From the NCBI GenBank assembly GCA_964036315.1, contig OZ038507.1, positions 62,265,388 through 62,329,387 on the forward strand: a stretch of 64,000 bases of DNA, given 5' to 3'. Shown here piece by piece: positions 21,860 through 32,620 of this stretch. This DNA is from Acanthosepion esculentum. Lineage: Eukaryota > Mollusca > Cephalopoda > Sepiida > Sepiidae. The notes under the pieces were generated by a model. The model had not been told where the DNA came from and made no database searches. It saw nothing but the letters and a program-made list of their open reading frames with translations. The translations under genes and the position numbers were made by a program. Positions within the stretch are counted from its first letter, which is position 1, and the number at the start of each line of letters is the position of its first letter.

Positions 21860-22620
21860 GGATGGATGGATGGCTAAAGCTGAAAAGCAGCAGCAGGCAA
21901 GAAAAGGAAGAAAGAGAAGAAGAGGATTAGAAGAAAATGGCGAAGAAGCAACGAGAAGAAAATGGTGAGAAGAACGGAAGATAAAGTAAAAGCTGAAGAA
22001 AAAGGATATAAAGAAAATGCAATAAATCAAAAGAAGAAAAAGAAAAAAGAAAACGGAAAAGATGAAGAAAGAAAATGAAGCGAATAATAATGAGGAAGAG
22101 AAACAATTGCTCGAAATGAAATGGCGAAGAGATAATCTTTTCAGGAAATTCTTAAACTGATAGAACAGAGAAGGAAGTGAGAGGGGTATGGCGCGCAATT
22201 CAGTGAAACAGACGGTAATTTGGGACATTGATTTATGGGAGGGGAGGAGAAGAAAGGACAGTTGATTGCAAAATTGTAGTTGGCAATGGGGGACGAAATG
22301 CCGTTTGAAATAAAATATTTTCAAGCAATGAAAGATGAAGAAAGAAAAGTAGGAAGAAAAAGATAGGTAGAAAAGTGAATATTGGCACGTTGAAAAGAAA
22401 TAGATAAAGAAAGAAAGACGTATATTAAGAGGAAAAGAAAAACTAACATTAGAAGAGAGACAAATCGTAGAAGAAAGAAAGATGATTAGTAAAAAGAAAA
22501 AGAAAAGAAAAAAGAGAGAGGGAGAAAGAGAGAGACGGAGATTGAAAGTAAAATAAAAATATAGACGAAAATTGGGAAGAAATAAATAAATAAAGATGAC
22601 TATTGAGAATAAAAGCAAAA
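21860..22620 (+). repeat. Degenerate purine-rich sequence
   Basis: A/G-biased DNA with scattered GAAA and GAAG pieces joins the GAA and GAAA arrays. A less biased island at 22140-22300 has no recognisable content. Confidence 0.7.
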
Positions 22621-22968
22621 TAAAAACGAACATTGAGAAGAAAGAAAGAAAGAAAGAAGGAAGAAAAAGAAAGACGAATATTGAGAATAAAAGAAAAATA
22701 AATAAGATTCTGAAGAAAGAAAGAAAGAAAGAAAGAAAGACGACTACTGACTAAAAAGAAAAACGAATATTGAGAAAGAAGAATAAAGACGAATATTGTG
22801 AAGAAGAAAGAAAGAAAGAAAAATAAAGACATATATTGAAAATAAAAGAAAAATAAAGACGGACATTGGAAAGAAAGAAAGAAAGAAAGAAAGAAAGAAT
22901 GAAAGACGAATACTGACTAAAAAGAAAAACGAATATTGAGAAAGAAGAATAAAGACGAATATTGTGAA

Positions 22969-23009
<41 letters not shown>

Positions 23010-23075
23010 AAAAATAAAGAAAGAAAAATAAAGACATATATTGAAAATAAAATAAAAATAAAAACGGACATTGGA

Positions 23076-23115
<40 letters not shown>

Positions 23116-23339
23116 ATGAAAGACGAATACTGACTAAAAAGAAAAACGAATATTGAGAAAGAAGAAAGAAAGAAAGAAAGAAAGAAAAAATAAGAAAATA
23201 AAGACATATATTGAAAATAAAGGAAAAATAAAGACGGACATTGGAAAGAAAGAAAGAAAGAAAGAAAGAATGAAAGACGAATACTGACTAAAAAGAAAAA
23301 CGAATATTGAGAAAGAAGAATAAAGACGAATATTGTGAA

Positions 23340-23370
<31 letters not shown>

Positions 23371-23434
23371 AAATAAAGAAAGAAAAATAAAGACATATAT
23401 TGAAAATAAAATAAAAATAAAAACGGACATTGGA

Positions 23435-23466
<32 letters not shown>

Positions 23467-23511
23467 ATGAAAGACGAATACTGACTAAAAAGAAAAACGA
23501 ATATTGAGAAA

Positions 23512-23552
<41 letters not shown>

Positions 23553-23612
23553 AAAAATAAGAAAATAAAGACATATATTGAAAATAAAGGAAAAATAAAG
23601 ACGGACATTGGA

Positions 23613-23652
<40 letters not shown>

Positions 23653-23722
23653 ATGAAAGACGAATACTGACTAAAAAGAAAAACGAATATTGAGAAAGAA
23701 GAATAAAGACGAATATTGTGAA

Positions 23723-23755
<33 letters not shown>

Positions 23756-23911
23756 AAAAATAAAGAAAGAAAAATAAAGACATATATTGAAAATAAAAGG
23801 AAAATAAAGACGGACATTGGAAAGAAAGAAAGAAAGAAAGAAAGAAAAAAGAAAGAAAGAAAAATAAAGACATATATTGAAAATAAAATAAAAATAAAAA
23901 CGGACATTGGA

Positions 23912-23963
<52 letters not shown>

Positions 23964-23965
23964 AA
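22620..23965 (+). repeat. (GAAA)n array with higher-order ~150-215-bp units
   Basis: Landmark CGAATACTGACTAAAAAG and its variant recur at about 22741, 22909, 23124, 23277, 23474 and 23660, separated by GAAA runs of varying length. Within units GACGAATATTGTGAAG and GACATATATTGAAAAT also repeat in fixed order. Spacing differences come from the GAAA runs. The minus-strand frames rich in FFLSFFLS are artefacts. Confidence 0.9.
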
Positions 23966-24188
23966 AGACTATCAGGAGAGACATATTTGTCACAAGAATA
24001 TAAAAAAACAGGATGTAAGCGGGAAGGATAAAATACATATAAAGAAAGCAAGCCAAAAAATTAAATAAATAAAATAAAAATAAAAATCCAGCACGGTTGC
24101 ATTTGATATGAGCTAAAAAATGCATCAATTTTCAGTTGAGTGTTTGGCTGTTTACCAAGGCTTCAAATGCTCGCTCAATCATCTCTCC

Positions 24189-24189
<1 letters not shown>

Positions 24190-24277
<88 letters not shown>
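24190..24277. repeat. (TA)n microsatellite
   Basis: About 44 TA units. Confidence 0.95.
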
Positions 24278-24279
<2 letters not shown>

Positions 24280-24280
<1 letters not shown>

Positions 24281-24755
24281 CGATGACGTTTCCCAGACTA
24301 AAAGTTTAACATCAACTGAAGGACAAATTATATTCTTCCGTTTAGCATTTACCATTAAATATTAGCAACAATGTCGCCTGGCCGTCTTAAAAGGTTGGTA
24401 ACGATAGCTCGTGTTTCAATATATTTACGAAGTCGTTATTTCGTTTTTGTTTTTCTCACAACCGGATAAGACTTCGTTAGTAATCTCCGAGTCATGTCTT
24501 AAATTATTTATTTACTAAGTGACTGGTAGGCAAACAATCTACCTGGGTATTACAGATTTTACAAATGTATTGATGCACGTTTCTGGCAGTGTTGTCAGTC
24601 TGGGCTACATTTGAAAGACCGGTGTTGCTCGGTTTCTGTTGGTTGAGAAAACGCTAAGTCGAAAATAAAAGTCAGTAGAGAATCAAAATTTATTACATTA
24701 GGATATTTTTACTGTAGCTCACCATGTGTACTGCATCCATAGCTTCAGTGGTGTG
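24280..24755. other. No recognised feature
   Basis: Non-repetitive sequence with no supported exon or element end. Confidence 0.4.
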
Positions 24756-24960
24756 TCCTGGGCAAGACAGTTTTACGGAGCCCAACCCTCTTAAAGCTGG
24801 CTTTGCATGCAGACTTCTCCTCCTTCTAGACCGGTTGTCAGCCAAAGCTAGAAAACTCAGATCGTCTTATTGACTCGCAATTGGGTGGAGAGATAAGTTC
24901 ATGCCTTCCGAGCGTATTTGTGTGAAAGCAACCGCCCCGGGCTTGGCTGGAATTTGAACA
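24756..24960 (-). mobile_element. tRNA-derived SINE-like fragment, minus strand
   Basis: Has GGGCAAGACAG and GCCCAACCCTCTTAAAGCTGG, close to 46868-46930, then CTCCTTCTAGACCGGTTGTC and a TTTGTGTGAAAGCAACCGC segment ending in CTGGAATTTGAAC in place of the B box. Same body order as the copy at 46860-47060. Confidence 0.5.
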
Positions 24961-25290
24961 CAACAGACTCACTTTACTTTCTGTAGGGAAGTTATGCTAT
25001 GGCGGTTGGAAAGTGACTGAAGTTGATTTCCCAGATCAGCACCAATAATATTGCAGATTCTTCTTTTAAACACAGCAGACTCATTCCACTTTCCGTAGGG
25101 AAGTTATGCTATGGCGATAGGAAAGTGACTGAAGTTGAGATGCCAGATCAGGACCAATAACATTACAGATTCTTCTTTTGAACACAGCAGACTCACTCCG
25201 CTTTCCGTAGGGAAGTTATGCTATGGCGGTAGGAAAGTGACTGAAGTTTAGATGCCAGATCAGGACCGATAACATTGCAGATTCTTATTT
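24958..25290 (-). repeat. Three 112-bp tandem copies of a LINE segment, antisense
   Basis: GTAGGGAAGTTATGCTATGG recurs at 24983, 25095 and 25207, an exact 112-bp period. The minus strand of each unit reads like RRICNVIGPDLASQLQSLSYRH, the same part of the LINE that is present in sense orientation at 25850-25910. Confidence 0.85.
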
Positions 25291-26110
25291 TGATTTTATC
25301 AAGAATCTTTAACTATATTGCAGGTACATCAGAACAGGCGTGTTCTTTCCCACATTCCCCTAACTCATACAGCTAACCTATTTCCTCTATTCGCTCAAAC
25401 GGAATAAAACACGGTATCTATGCTGATGACACACCTATTTACTCCTGTTTTAATGGTAAATCTGATCGGTTCAATAAGGTCAAATTAGCAGCTGGATTCA
25501 AAAATAGCCTACAATCTGTTGTTAATGGGGGCAAGGAACGGCTTGTTAATTTTAACGCCTCCAAAACGAAACTGCTCTCATTTAATCGTCCTAGATAACC
25601 TTTTTTACCATCCATCAGCATATGGCTGATGCTAACCTTTAGGAGTGTGACTCATTGCACCTTCTCTAACAAACGTTTTCTGCTGACATGAAGTGGAAAG
25701 ATTTCATTGAATCAATCGCAGTAGGAAAGTTGGTTTAATGTGTCGTGCTAGACATATTTAGTCTACCATTCGTCCTTGCTTTGAACATCGCTGCCACATC
25801 TGTTCTGGTGTAGCTGCAATATAGTTAGAGATTCTTGATAAAATCAAAAGAACAATCTGCAATGTTATTGGTCCTGATCTGGCATCTCAGTCGCTTTCCT
25901 ACCGCCATAGTGCTTTACTATAAATACTTTCTTGGTAATTGTTCTGATGAACTTTCCTCTCTGGTACCTAGACTTTATGAATTTAAGCTCAGTACTAGAT
26001 TGGCGGCAAGGTCTCATCATTTTAAAGTTGAAATGGCTAGATGTAACCGCAAGTTCTATGCTAATAGTTTCTTCCATTGCATTTATGTTGTGGGGATGAA
26101 CACACCTCTC
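25290..26110 (+). pseudogene. Jockey/CR1-type LINE: RT palm to C-terminus
   Basis: A degraded ORF2 part. The reverse-transcriptase catalytic box YADD is visible (IYADDTPIYSCF, codons around 25419-25430), then KVKLAAGFKNSLQSVVNGGKE, LVNFNASKTKLLSFN, later STIRPC-EHRCHICSG, ICNVIGPDLASQ, LSSLVPRLYEFKLSTRLAARSHHFKVEMARCNRKFYANSFF. The terminal WNSLP block is replaced by another repeat that starts near 26100. Frameshifts and stops are present. Confidence 0.8.
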
Positions 26111-26390
26111 CAAAATATGACTTGGACTCGTCCAAATAGCATATATACTGTTATATACCGTACCTATGAACATTAATGGGTTTGTCCCAATCCTCATAAA
26201 TACGTTGGACACTATTATAATTGGGGGTAATATGCTGTCTAAGTAGTCCACCACTAGCAGTGGTTTACCTACTTCACGCCGCTGGCGAGTATTCTATTTT
26301 GTTGATGTTATAAAGATTACCATTTCATTTCCAACCTCCGTTTTGGTTATTCCTCATTCAATAATCTTTTCTAGGTTACAACATATACTG
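26110..26390 (+). mobile_element. Dispersed element with terminal hairpin, copy 1
   Basis: The right part (about 26252-26385: AGCAGTGGTTTACCTACTTC, CGCCGCTGGCGAGTATT, TTTCCAACCTCCGTTTTGG, then a TAACC/GGTTA-type hairpin and ACAAC) is repeated at 51822-51950 and in diverged form at 55600-55735. This copy replaces the end of a LINE and the 55.6-kb copy interrupts a Penelope-like frame, so it is mobile. Class unknown. Confidence 0.5.
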
Positions 26391-26569
26391 ACGCCGAGAA
26401 TCGTCAGAAGAGCTAGCCGGGAGCGAGCCTGATATCGTTACTATAGAATTCAGTAAGACTGCGTCGAATTCAAGCGACATTATATTTCATGATTGTGTTA
26501 TCTTCATTCAATGGAATGAAGACATAACAGTGACAACAGGAATTCAAAAAGGAAAAAAAAACTATTTCT

Positions 26570-27515
26570 TTCTAGTTAATGACTACTTATACGAACATAA
26601 TACACTATGGAAGAATTGAAGACAGTTATTCAGTAACAGTAAGAAGTCCAGAAGACACGAAATGCAGCGGGAGCAGATTGAATATTGAGAACAGTTTAAG
26701 GCAATCCTGGAAAAGCAAGGAACAGGAAATGCGTCAATTTCATTTTCGCCGGGCTCAGTTGCTAACTCAATTAGTAAATTTAATTATGCCCAAGAAGAAA
26801 ACATTACATTCCTATCGTACTTCGGAAGGTACGAGGCCATTTTCAGAGAAGAATGTCAAAGATGGTCGGATGAAAAAAAGTACGTGTTCTGTTACGAAAA
26901 TTGTGCCCCGCGAACATGAAAAATATTTGAATTTCATTTTGCCGAATACTCTAGAAAAAGTATTATTTAAAGAAACAGTGTTGATATTATCAAAATTTTT
27001 GGTGAAAAGAATTGACTTTTTTATACACGTTGGCACTGCGTGAAGTTTAACGAAGATGAAGATTTTGTCACATATGCCGTGAGTGTGAGGACTTTAAACT
27101 GGACGAACTATCCCAAAATAGATTTAAATGCCTAATCTTCGTTAGAGGTCTAATATCGGGCAACGATGTGGGAATATGCTCTCAAATCCTTACAAAACTT
27201 GACCAGGATTCAAAGTTAACGATACACTGTTAATGCCAAAAATTGTCAATTTACGGCACGATATAGTGAAAATTGAACAAAATGGCACACCAGAAGTACA
27301 AGTAATTTGAAAAAAGTTAGTAGTATCAAAAGAAAAAATCCGAAATAAAAATATTGGTAAACTTAACCCATGTTATAACTGTGTTTTGCTTCATTTCAGA
27401 AAGGATATCTATTTGAAACTAAAAAATGTTTTAATTTTGGAAAAAATAAGTCACAAGCGAAGCTACTGCAAGTCGAAAAGCAAAAGAAATACATAAATTA
27501 ACTTGCTGAAAGTAG
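26570..27515 (+). pseudogene. Ty3/Gypsy-type retrotransposon Gag, degraded
   Basis: Several plus-strand frames line up with a Ty3/Gypsy Gag of the invertebrate K02A2.6-like type: a KVRVLLRKLCPANMKNI segment, a CEDFKLDELSQNRFKCLIFVRGL segment (around 27085-27155), an LTKLDQDSKLTI segment (around 27190-27225), and a NPCYNC...CKSKSKRN region (27365-27490) where two zinc knuckles should be. Cysteines and histidines of the knuckles are partly lost. Frameshifts and stops occur throughout. Confidence 0.7.
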
Positions 27516-27519
27516 TACT

Positions 27520-28040
27520 ACCAGCTAAAAACTGGACCGTTCAAATAATAGAAAATTCGCGACAGTAAAAAGAATAACGCTGCAGTGAGATTTCAATTGG
27601 CCACTGCTAGCGATATTGCAATTATTGATGAACGAACTTTTGAACAGAATTAGCAAGCCTAAGTTAGAAAAAAATGACAAAGTTGCAAGAGTGATATCGG
27701 AAAAGAAATTAATTTTTCTTGTGAAAATTACAGGCAATCACTCTTACGGGTAAAACAAAATAGCAGGTGTTTACATATTAAAAAAATCCAAATCGAATTT
27801 ACTAGGTTTCGATTGGCTAGAATTATTTGAACTGTGAGTGATTAATTCAGTCTGTGGAAAAATTAATTGTTCTTCAGAAAAAAATTAAAGAATCACTGAG
27901 TAAAGTAAAAAAATAAATTCACGAATATTTTTCTCAGAGGAGATGAGAAAATGTACAAAGTCAAAAGCATTTTTTTAAATTAAAAGAAAATGGGATACCA
28001 GTTTTTAAGCCTAAAAGAGATATAACTTTAATTCCTTAAT
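27520..28040 (+). pseudogene. Ty3/Gypsy-type protease and linker, degraded
   Basis: After Gag, a frame near 27580-27635 reads QLATASDIAIIDERTF, which fits the retropepsin active-site region (consensus LDTGAS or LDTASD). The catalytic Asp is Ala. Further on GFDWLELFEL (around 27808) and an FTNIF...KSIF stretch match the linker before reverse transcriptase. The RT itself is absent. At about 28030-28180 a TGTTCAC...TATAAATA segment could be part of an LTR, but no partner is seen. Confidence 0.6.
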
Positions 28041-28430
28041 TGTTCACTAGAGGTCACTCTCCCTATACTATAAATACTGGGCGATTTCTCGCCTAGTTCC
28101 TTTTTTCTCTTCTTCATTTCAGCGACTACAATATAAGCTCTCTTAGAAGATCCGCATCTTCCCATTTGTGGGAGACGCCATGAACATTATACACACACAC
28201 GTACGTACGAACATTCACCAACATACAACCTCTTTACGTTCACACGCAAACACAAATGTTGATGTCTTTGTCACCACTTGTAAAATTATTGTTTAATACA
28301 TATATTTGTTGACATATGTATATCTGTCTTGTTTGTTTTTTTTACATCTTCGGTTGGACTAAATTTGAGTCCGCCATTTTCTTGTAGTTTGTGTTTTTTT
28401 CCTATTCAACAACACTCAAACCCACACGGT
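28040..28430. other. No clear feature; possible LTR remnant at the left
   Basis: CTATAAATACTGG near 28066 looks like a TATA box. Short ACAC and ACGT runs lie near 28190-28205. No gene. Confidence 0.3.
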
Positions 28431-28620
28431 CCTCTATCTGCGTTGGAGTCTTCTAACACCGAATTTGATAGTTTTTAAAAAATGTAACGTCAATCGCCAT
28501 CTTCTGTCTGCTTGAACCCTGTTCAACTTTTGTTCTTTCCTCAATCCTCTCTGTTCTAATTCTCTTTCACTTTCACTCCCTGTAATCCTCTGAAATGATG
28601 AAAAAAATAAGTTAGAGTGA
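28430..28620 (+). pseudogene. LINE 3' terminal fragment
   Basis: TGTAACGTCAATCGCCATCTTCTG equates to the end of the KCNVNRHLLS block of the Jockey/CR1-type LINE, followed by the family UTR (TTTTGTTCTTTCCTC and so on). Confidence 0.5.
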
Positions 28621-28929
28621 AACCATGTTTTAACACTTTACTTTATACTAGTAGAAGCAACCGGATATTAAGTAAAGAGTTGAATCACAGTTGGTTATAA
28701 TGGCAGAATAATGTTAGAATGACAGTATAACCACACCTTAATGGTGATGGGGAGCGACTAAGTGTCAATTCCGTCAGCATGAAGTTCCGCAGAAATACTG
28801 GATATCGATATATAATCCTGAAGTTGAAGAATTTGCGTGAAAACGCATTATTTATAAATACCCTAATGGCTTCTACAAATAATGCATTTTCAATAATATT
28901 GTTCAAGACCACGATACACTGTAGACAGC

Positions 28930-29350
28930 TTCTTCTTTGTACCGTGTCTCTTCAGAACATGGGCAACCATGGCTCTCCACAACTTCCTATCCTGAATAGC
29001 TCTTCTACTATCATGTAAAGTGCTCGGGCGAACTGTATTCCTTTGTTCCGCCTGTTCGAACCGTAACGTCTAAGACCCACCACGCCACACCCATTGTAGC
29101 AAACCACCCTCATTCCCACCGTATACGTTTGGTGAGAAATAAGTTTCACACGAGCAGCTGCTTCCCGTGAATCGCTGCTTAGTGGAGCCGGCTGTCAAGA
29201 TTATGTCCCCCCACGATCACTACAATCTGGACATGTTCAAGTATAGGGTTAACCGTTGTCTACCCGATCTATCCGCATAAAATACGCTTCTTACTCTGTC
29301 ACCAGCTACCTTTTCACCATCCCTCCCTCCCTCCCTCCCTCCCTCACTTT
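28930..29350 (+). pseudogene. LINE ORF2 C-terminal fragment, divergent family
   Basis: Broken plus-strand frames have the C-terminal plan of Jockey/CR1-like LINEs: a PYSVxxPxCRT-like middle, a SSCFP stretch near 29155, then YNLDMFKYRVNRCLPDLSA at about 29220-29278 just before a stop. The nucleotide sequence is not close to the 13.4/18.5-kb family. A (CCCT)n run lies at 29320-29343. Confidence 0.5.
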
Positions 29351-29354
29351 GTCC

Positions 29355-29755
29355 TGTCAACCATTTGTTTTGTTTCTCTTTTATTGCTCAAGAAGTATGA
29401 ATTTATTTTTTTAGTTTCTGATAGCTTACGTCACGTATTGCGAAATCACTGGGTAGCATCCAGTTTAACGTCCGAAACGTTTTTCAGGGAATTATCTTCT
29501 TTAGATTGTTTTTTTTTGTTTCTTTTTTTTGTTTCTTTTTTGTTTCTTTTTTTGTTTTTTTCCATGACAGATAAAAGAAAAAAAAACTGAAATTATTTAA
29601 ATTTTGTAAACTCTAATGTAACTAATAGAAATTTTATTTTAAGCTTGACCTGGGCTTTTTTTTTTTAATTCTAATTACATGTTCTTCATGGGGTAGCATT
29701 TTTTAAAGCAAACTCTTGACTATGAGAAACAATTGCAAAATAGAACATAACCGTG
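29355..29755. other. No recognised feature
   Basis: AT-rich DNA with T-rich tracts at 29510-29560. No supported coding sequence. Confidence 0.4.
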
Positions 29756-30662
29756 ATTATTATTATTATTTTTATTTCCTTTGATATCTGGCGTTTACAC
29801 ATTTCTTTCCGAGTCCCGCCCAGGGACCTAAGGTTAGAAATGGCATCATGACACTTTCCACTGCAAAAAAAATTAAAATATAATTACATAGATAAAGCCC
29901 TTCGTAAAGTGTGGGCTGTACTTGTCAGAACAATTTTTTGTATCTCTTTGAGGCATGGACTTCCAGGGATCCCTTCAATCAGCCTACTGGAATCTTTTCC
30001 AACCAGTCCAAGGGCTCCAACTACAACAGGAATTGTTGATGTTCCCATGTGCCACATTTTTGAGATTTCGATTTCAAGGAACTTGTATTTTGACAGTTTT
30101 TCGAATATCTTCAAAGACACATTGCAGTCTGCAGGGACTGCCATATCAATAAGGAGGCACTTATTTTGTTTGTGGTCTTTAATAACAATGTATGGGCGGT
30201 TGGCTTTGATTGTTCTGTCAGTGTGTATTGTGTAGTCCCATAGAATTGTAACAGGTCCTATCTCCGTAACCGGGTCAGGGTGGTGTTCGTACCAATTTCT
30301 TTCAGTTTCCTTCCCATAGGAGTTGCAAATTTTCCAGTGCAGATATTGGCCCACTCTGTCATGCCGGGTTTTATATTCAGTGGATGCCAATATCGTGCAA
30401 CCTGATATAAGATGATCAATGGTTTCTGGATATTTGTCACAGAATCTGCATCTTGGGCTAACACAGTATTTTAGTATATGTGCTTGATAATTCCTAGTTA
30501 ACAAGCATTGGTCTTGTGCAGCAATTATAAAACCCTCAGTTTCACCTTTCAACCCTGCACTACGTAGCCACTGATGGGTGCGGTTTTTGTCTACGTCTGC
30601 TTGTTTGGTACGGGCAGAGTATTGGCCATGGAGCGGTTTATTTTGTCATTGTTTCTTTATCA

Positions 30663-30664
<2 letters not shown>
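29756..30664 (-). mobile_element. R4/Dong-type LINE unit C (RLE region)
   Basis: A 5'-truncated copy on the minus strand. From about 30590 to 29880 an open frame reads GFIIAAQDQ, then a zinc-finger-like CRFCDKYPETIDHLISGC, then RHDRVGQYLHWKIC, WYEHHPDPVTEIGPV, and the RLE block ANRPYIVIKDHKQNKCLLIDMAVP, ending LTSTAHTLRRALSM. The endonuclease PD is changed to PY, while the downstream Asp is kept. The 3' UTR has the family GGGACCTAAGGTTAGAAATGG and ends in a short ATT tract (29758-29769). The 5' end is at the ATT tract of unit B. Confidence 0.8.

Positions 30665-30708
<44 letters not shown>
30665..30708. repeat. (ATT)n tract between LINE units C and B
   Basis: About 14 ATT units form the 3' tail of unit B and the left boundary of unit C. 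Confidence 0.95.
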
Positions 30709-32594
30709 TCCCTTGATTTCTGGTGTGTACACATTTTTTTCCGGGCCCCAACCAGGGACCTAAGTTCAGAAATGACATCATTACATTTTCAACTGCGCAA
30801 TTTTAAAAAATCACACATATTTTACATAGATAAAGCCCTTCGTAAGGTATGGGTATTTTTGTATTTCTCTAAGGCATGGGCTACCTTCAATGAGTTTATT
30901 GGAAGTTTTTCCAATCAATCCGAGAGCTGCAACTACAATTGGAAATGTTGATGTCCTCATATGCCACATTTTTGAGATTTCCATTTCAAGGTCCTTGTAT
31001 TTTTGTAGCTTTTTAAAGATCTTCAAAGATACATTGTAACCTGCAAGGACTTCAATATCAGTAAGGAGGCACCTTTGTCATTGCAGTCTCTAATTACGAT
31101 GTCTGGGCGATGTGCTTCTTACTCTGTAACCAGCTATCTTTCATTGTTCTGTTTGTGTGTATTATGAAGTCCCATAGAATTTTTACAGATCCTATCTCCG
31201 TAACCAGATTTGGGTGGTGTTCATACCAATTTCTTGCAGTTTCCTTTCTGTAAAAGTTGCAGATTTTCCAGTGCAGATATTGTCCCACTCTGTCATGTTG
31301 AGTTTTATATTCAGTGGGTGCCAATACCATGCAACCTGATACAAGATTGTCAATTGTTTCTGGATATTTATCACAGAATCTGCATTTTGGTCTAACACAA
31401 TTTTTCAGTATGCGTGCTTGATAATTTCTAATTAACAAGCATTGGTTCTGTGCAGCAAAGATAAAACCTTCGGTTTCAGCTTTTAAACCTGCACTACGTA
31501 GCCACTGGTGAGTACCGGGTTTTGTCTACATCAGCTTGCTTGGTACGGGCAGAGTATTGCTCAGGAAGTGGTTTATGTTGCCATCGTTTCTGTAGCTGGT
31601 CGGCTGCATTTGCCTTTGCTTTCTTTTTTAAGTATCTTGCAGCTTCAGTCGGTGTCTTATGTTTTACCTGCATTTCTTCACCCATTTGAAACTCTATTTT
31701 GAACTTGTTGGCTTCCATTATTACTGGATAAAGTCGCTTACTCCGTTCATGTTCTTTGACACATATATCCAGTCTTCTGTAGTTTGCAGGTGTCTTTGAA
31801 GGCCAATTGTTGTAGTTTTGTAAGACAGTTCTAGTTAAACTAATCCTCTGCCTCCTTCAGATCTGGGCATATACATACGATCAACATCAGCCTTGAGATG
31901 ATGCACGCGGTGGCAGATGAGAAGCTTTCTCGTTTTGGCGCCCGTTCGCTTAATGTCAGCTATGGTCCAAGTAAGGATGTTAAAACTGTATTGCACTACA
32001 GAGACAGTTACGGTTTATGCTGATATTCTGTTTTTTGAATCCAGATCGGTATTCAGTAACAGAAGGCAGATGCATGTAGTATTCCTTTCTTACTTTCTTC
32101 TTCATTTTGGGTATGCTGTATTCCATCTCCGCTAATTCCTAGGTACTTATAGGCTTCATCTTCCATTTCTTTAATCTTTGTAACAAAATCTAAATCTATT
32201 GAGTGTGTTTCTGTAATTCTTCCTTTCTTGAATCTTACTTTTGCCCATTTATCTAATCCGAAATCCATACCTATGTCGTCACTGCTATATTTTACAGTAT
32301 TGAGGAAAGCCTTTAACTCATTGTCGTCGGCAAAGAGTTTGAGATCACCCATATAGATGATTGAATACCTTCTTGTTTAGTTTGTAACCATAGCTATTGT
32401 TGTTTAGTTCATGCCGAGGCGGGATTAAGGACAGACAAAACAGAAGGGATGATAGGGAGGCTCCTTGAAAGATTCCTCGTTGGTTATTCAAGCAGTTGGA
32501 GATGGAAGTGCCTCTGGCGTGATTTAGGTATAATGTGGTGTTCCACATTTCCATGAAGTGTTTAAGGAAATTTACTATCATAGAGGAGACTTCG
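30709..32594 (-). mobile_element. R4/Dong-type LINE unit B (RT, zinc finger, RLE)
   Basis: Longest copy of the three, minus strand, going down in coordinates. RT segment at about 32581-32345 has RGIFQGASLSSLLFCLSLIP (expected QGDSLSPLLFC). The RT active-site box at about 32352 reads YMGDLKLFADDNEL, so the first Asp of YxDD is Gly. DIGMDFGLDKWAKVRF follows. The connection region (HHLKADVDRMY-type) is at about 31900. ETEGFIFAAQNQ, CRFCDKYPETIDNLVSGC and HDRVGQYLHWKIC lie at 31480-31230, and RPDIVI at about 31105. A frameshift breaks the RLE. Starts immediately at an ATT tract. Confidence 0.8.
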
Positions 32595-32595
32595 T

Positions 32596-32620
32596 ATTAT
32601 TATTATTATTATTATTATTT
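32596..32620. repeat. (ATT)n tract between LINE units B and A
   Basis: About eight ATT units form the 3' tail of unit A and the 5' border of unit B. Confidence 0.95.

Noticed and set aside
21083..22633. 516-codon open frame on the minus strand, leucine-rich
   Set aside because: It is the complement of GAA/GAAG repeats; composition is poly-Leu with no domain, and all three frames are long there.
22917..24128. 403-codon minus-strand frame rich in FFLSFF, looking like a membrane protein
   Set aside because: Translation of (GAAA)n repeats; apparent membrane segments are an artefact of TTTC codons.
29909..30235. Plus-strand open frame of 109 codons
   Set aside because: Shadow of the minus-strand LINE endonuclease region, which has clear family motifs.
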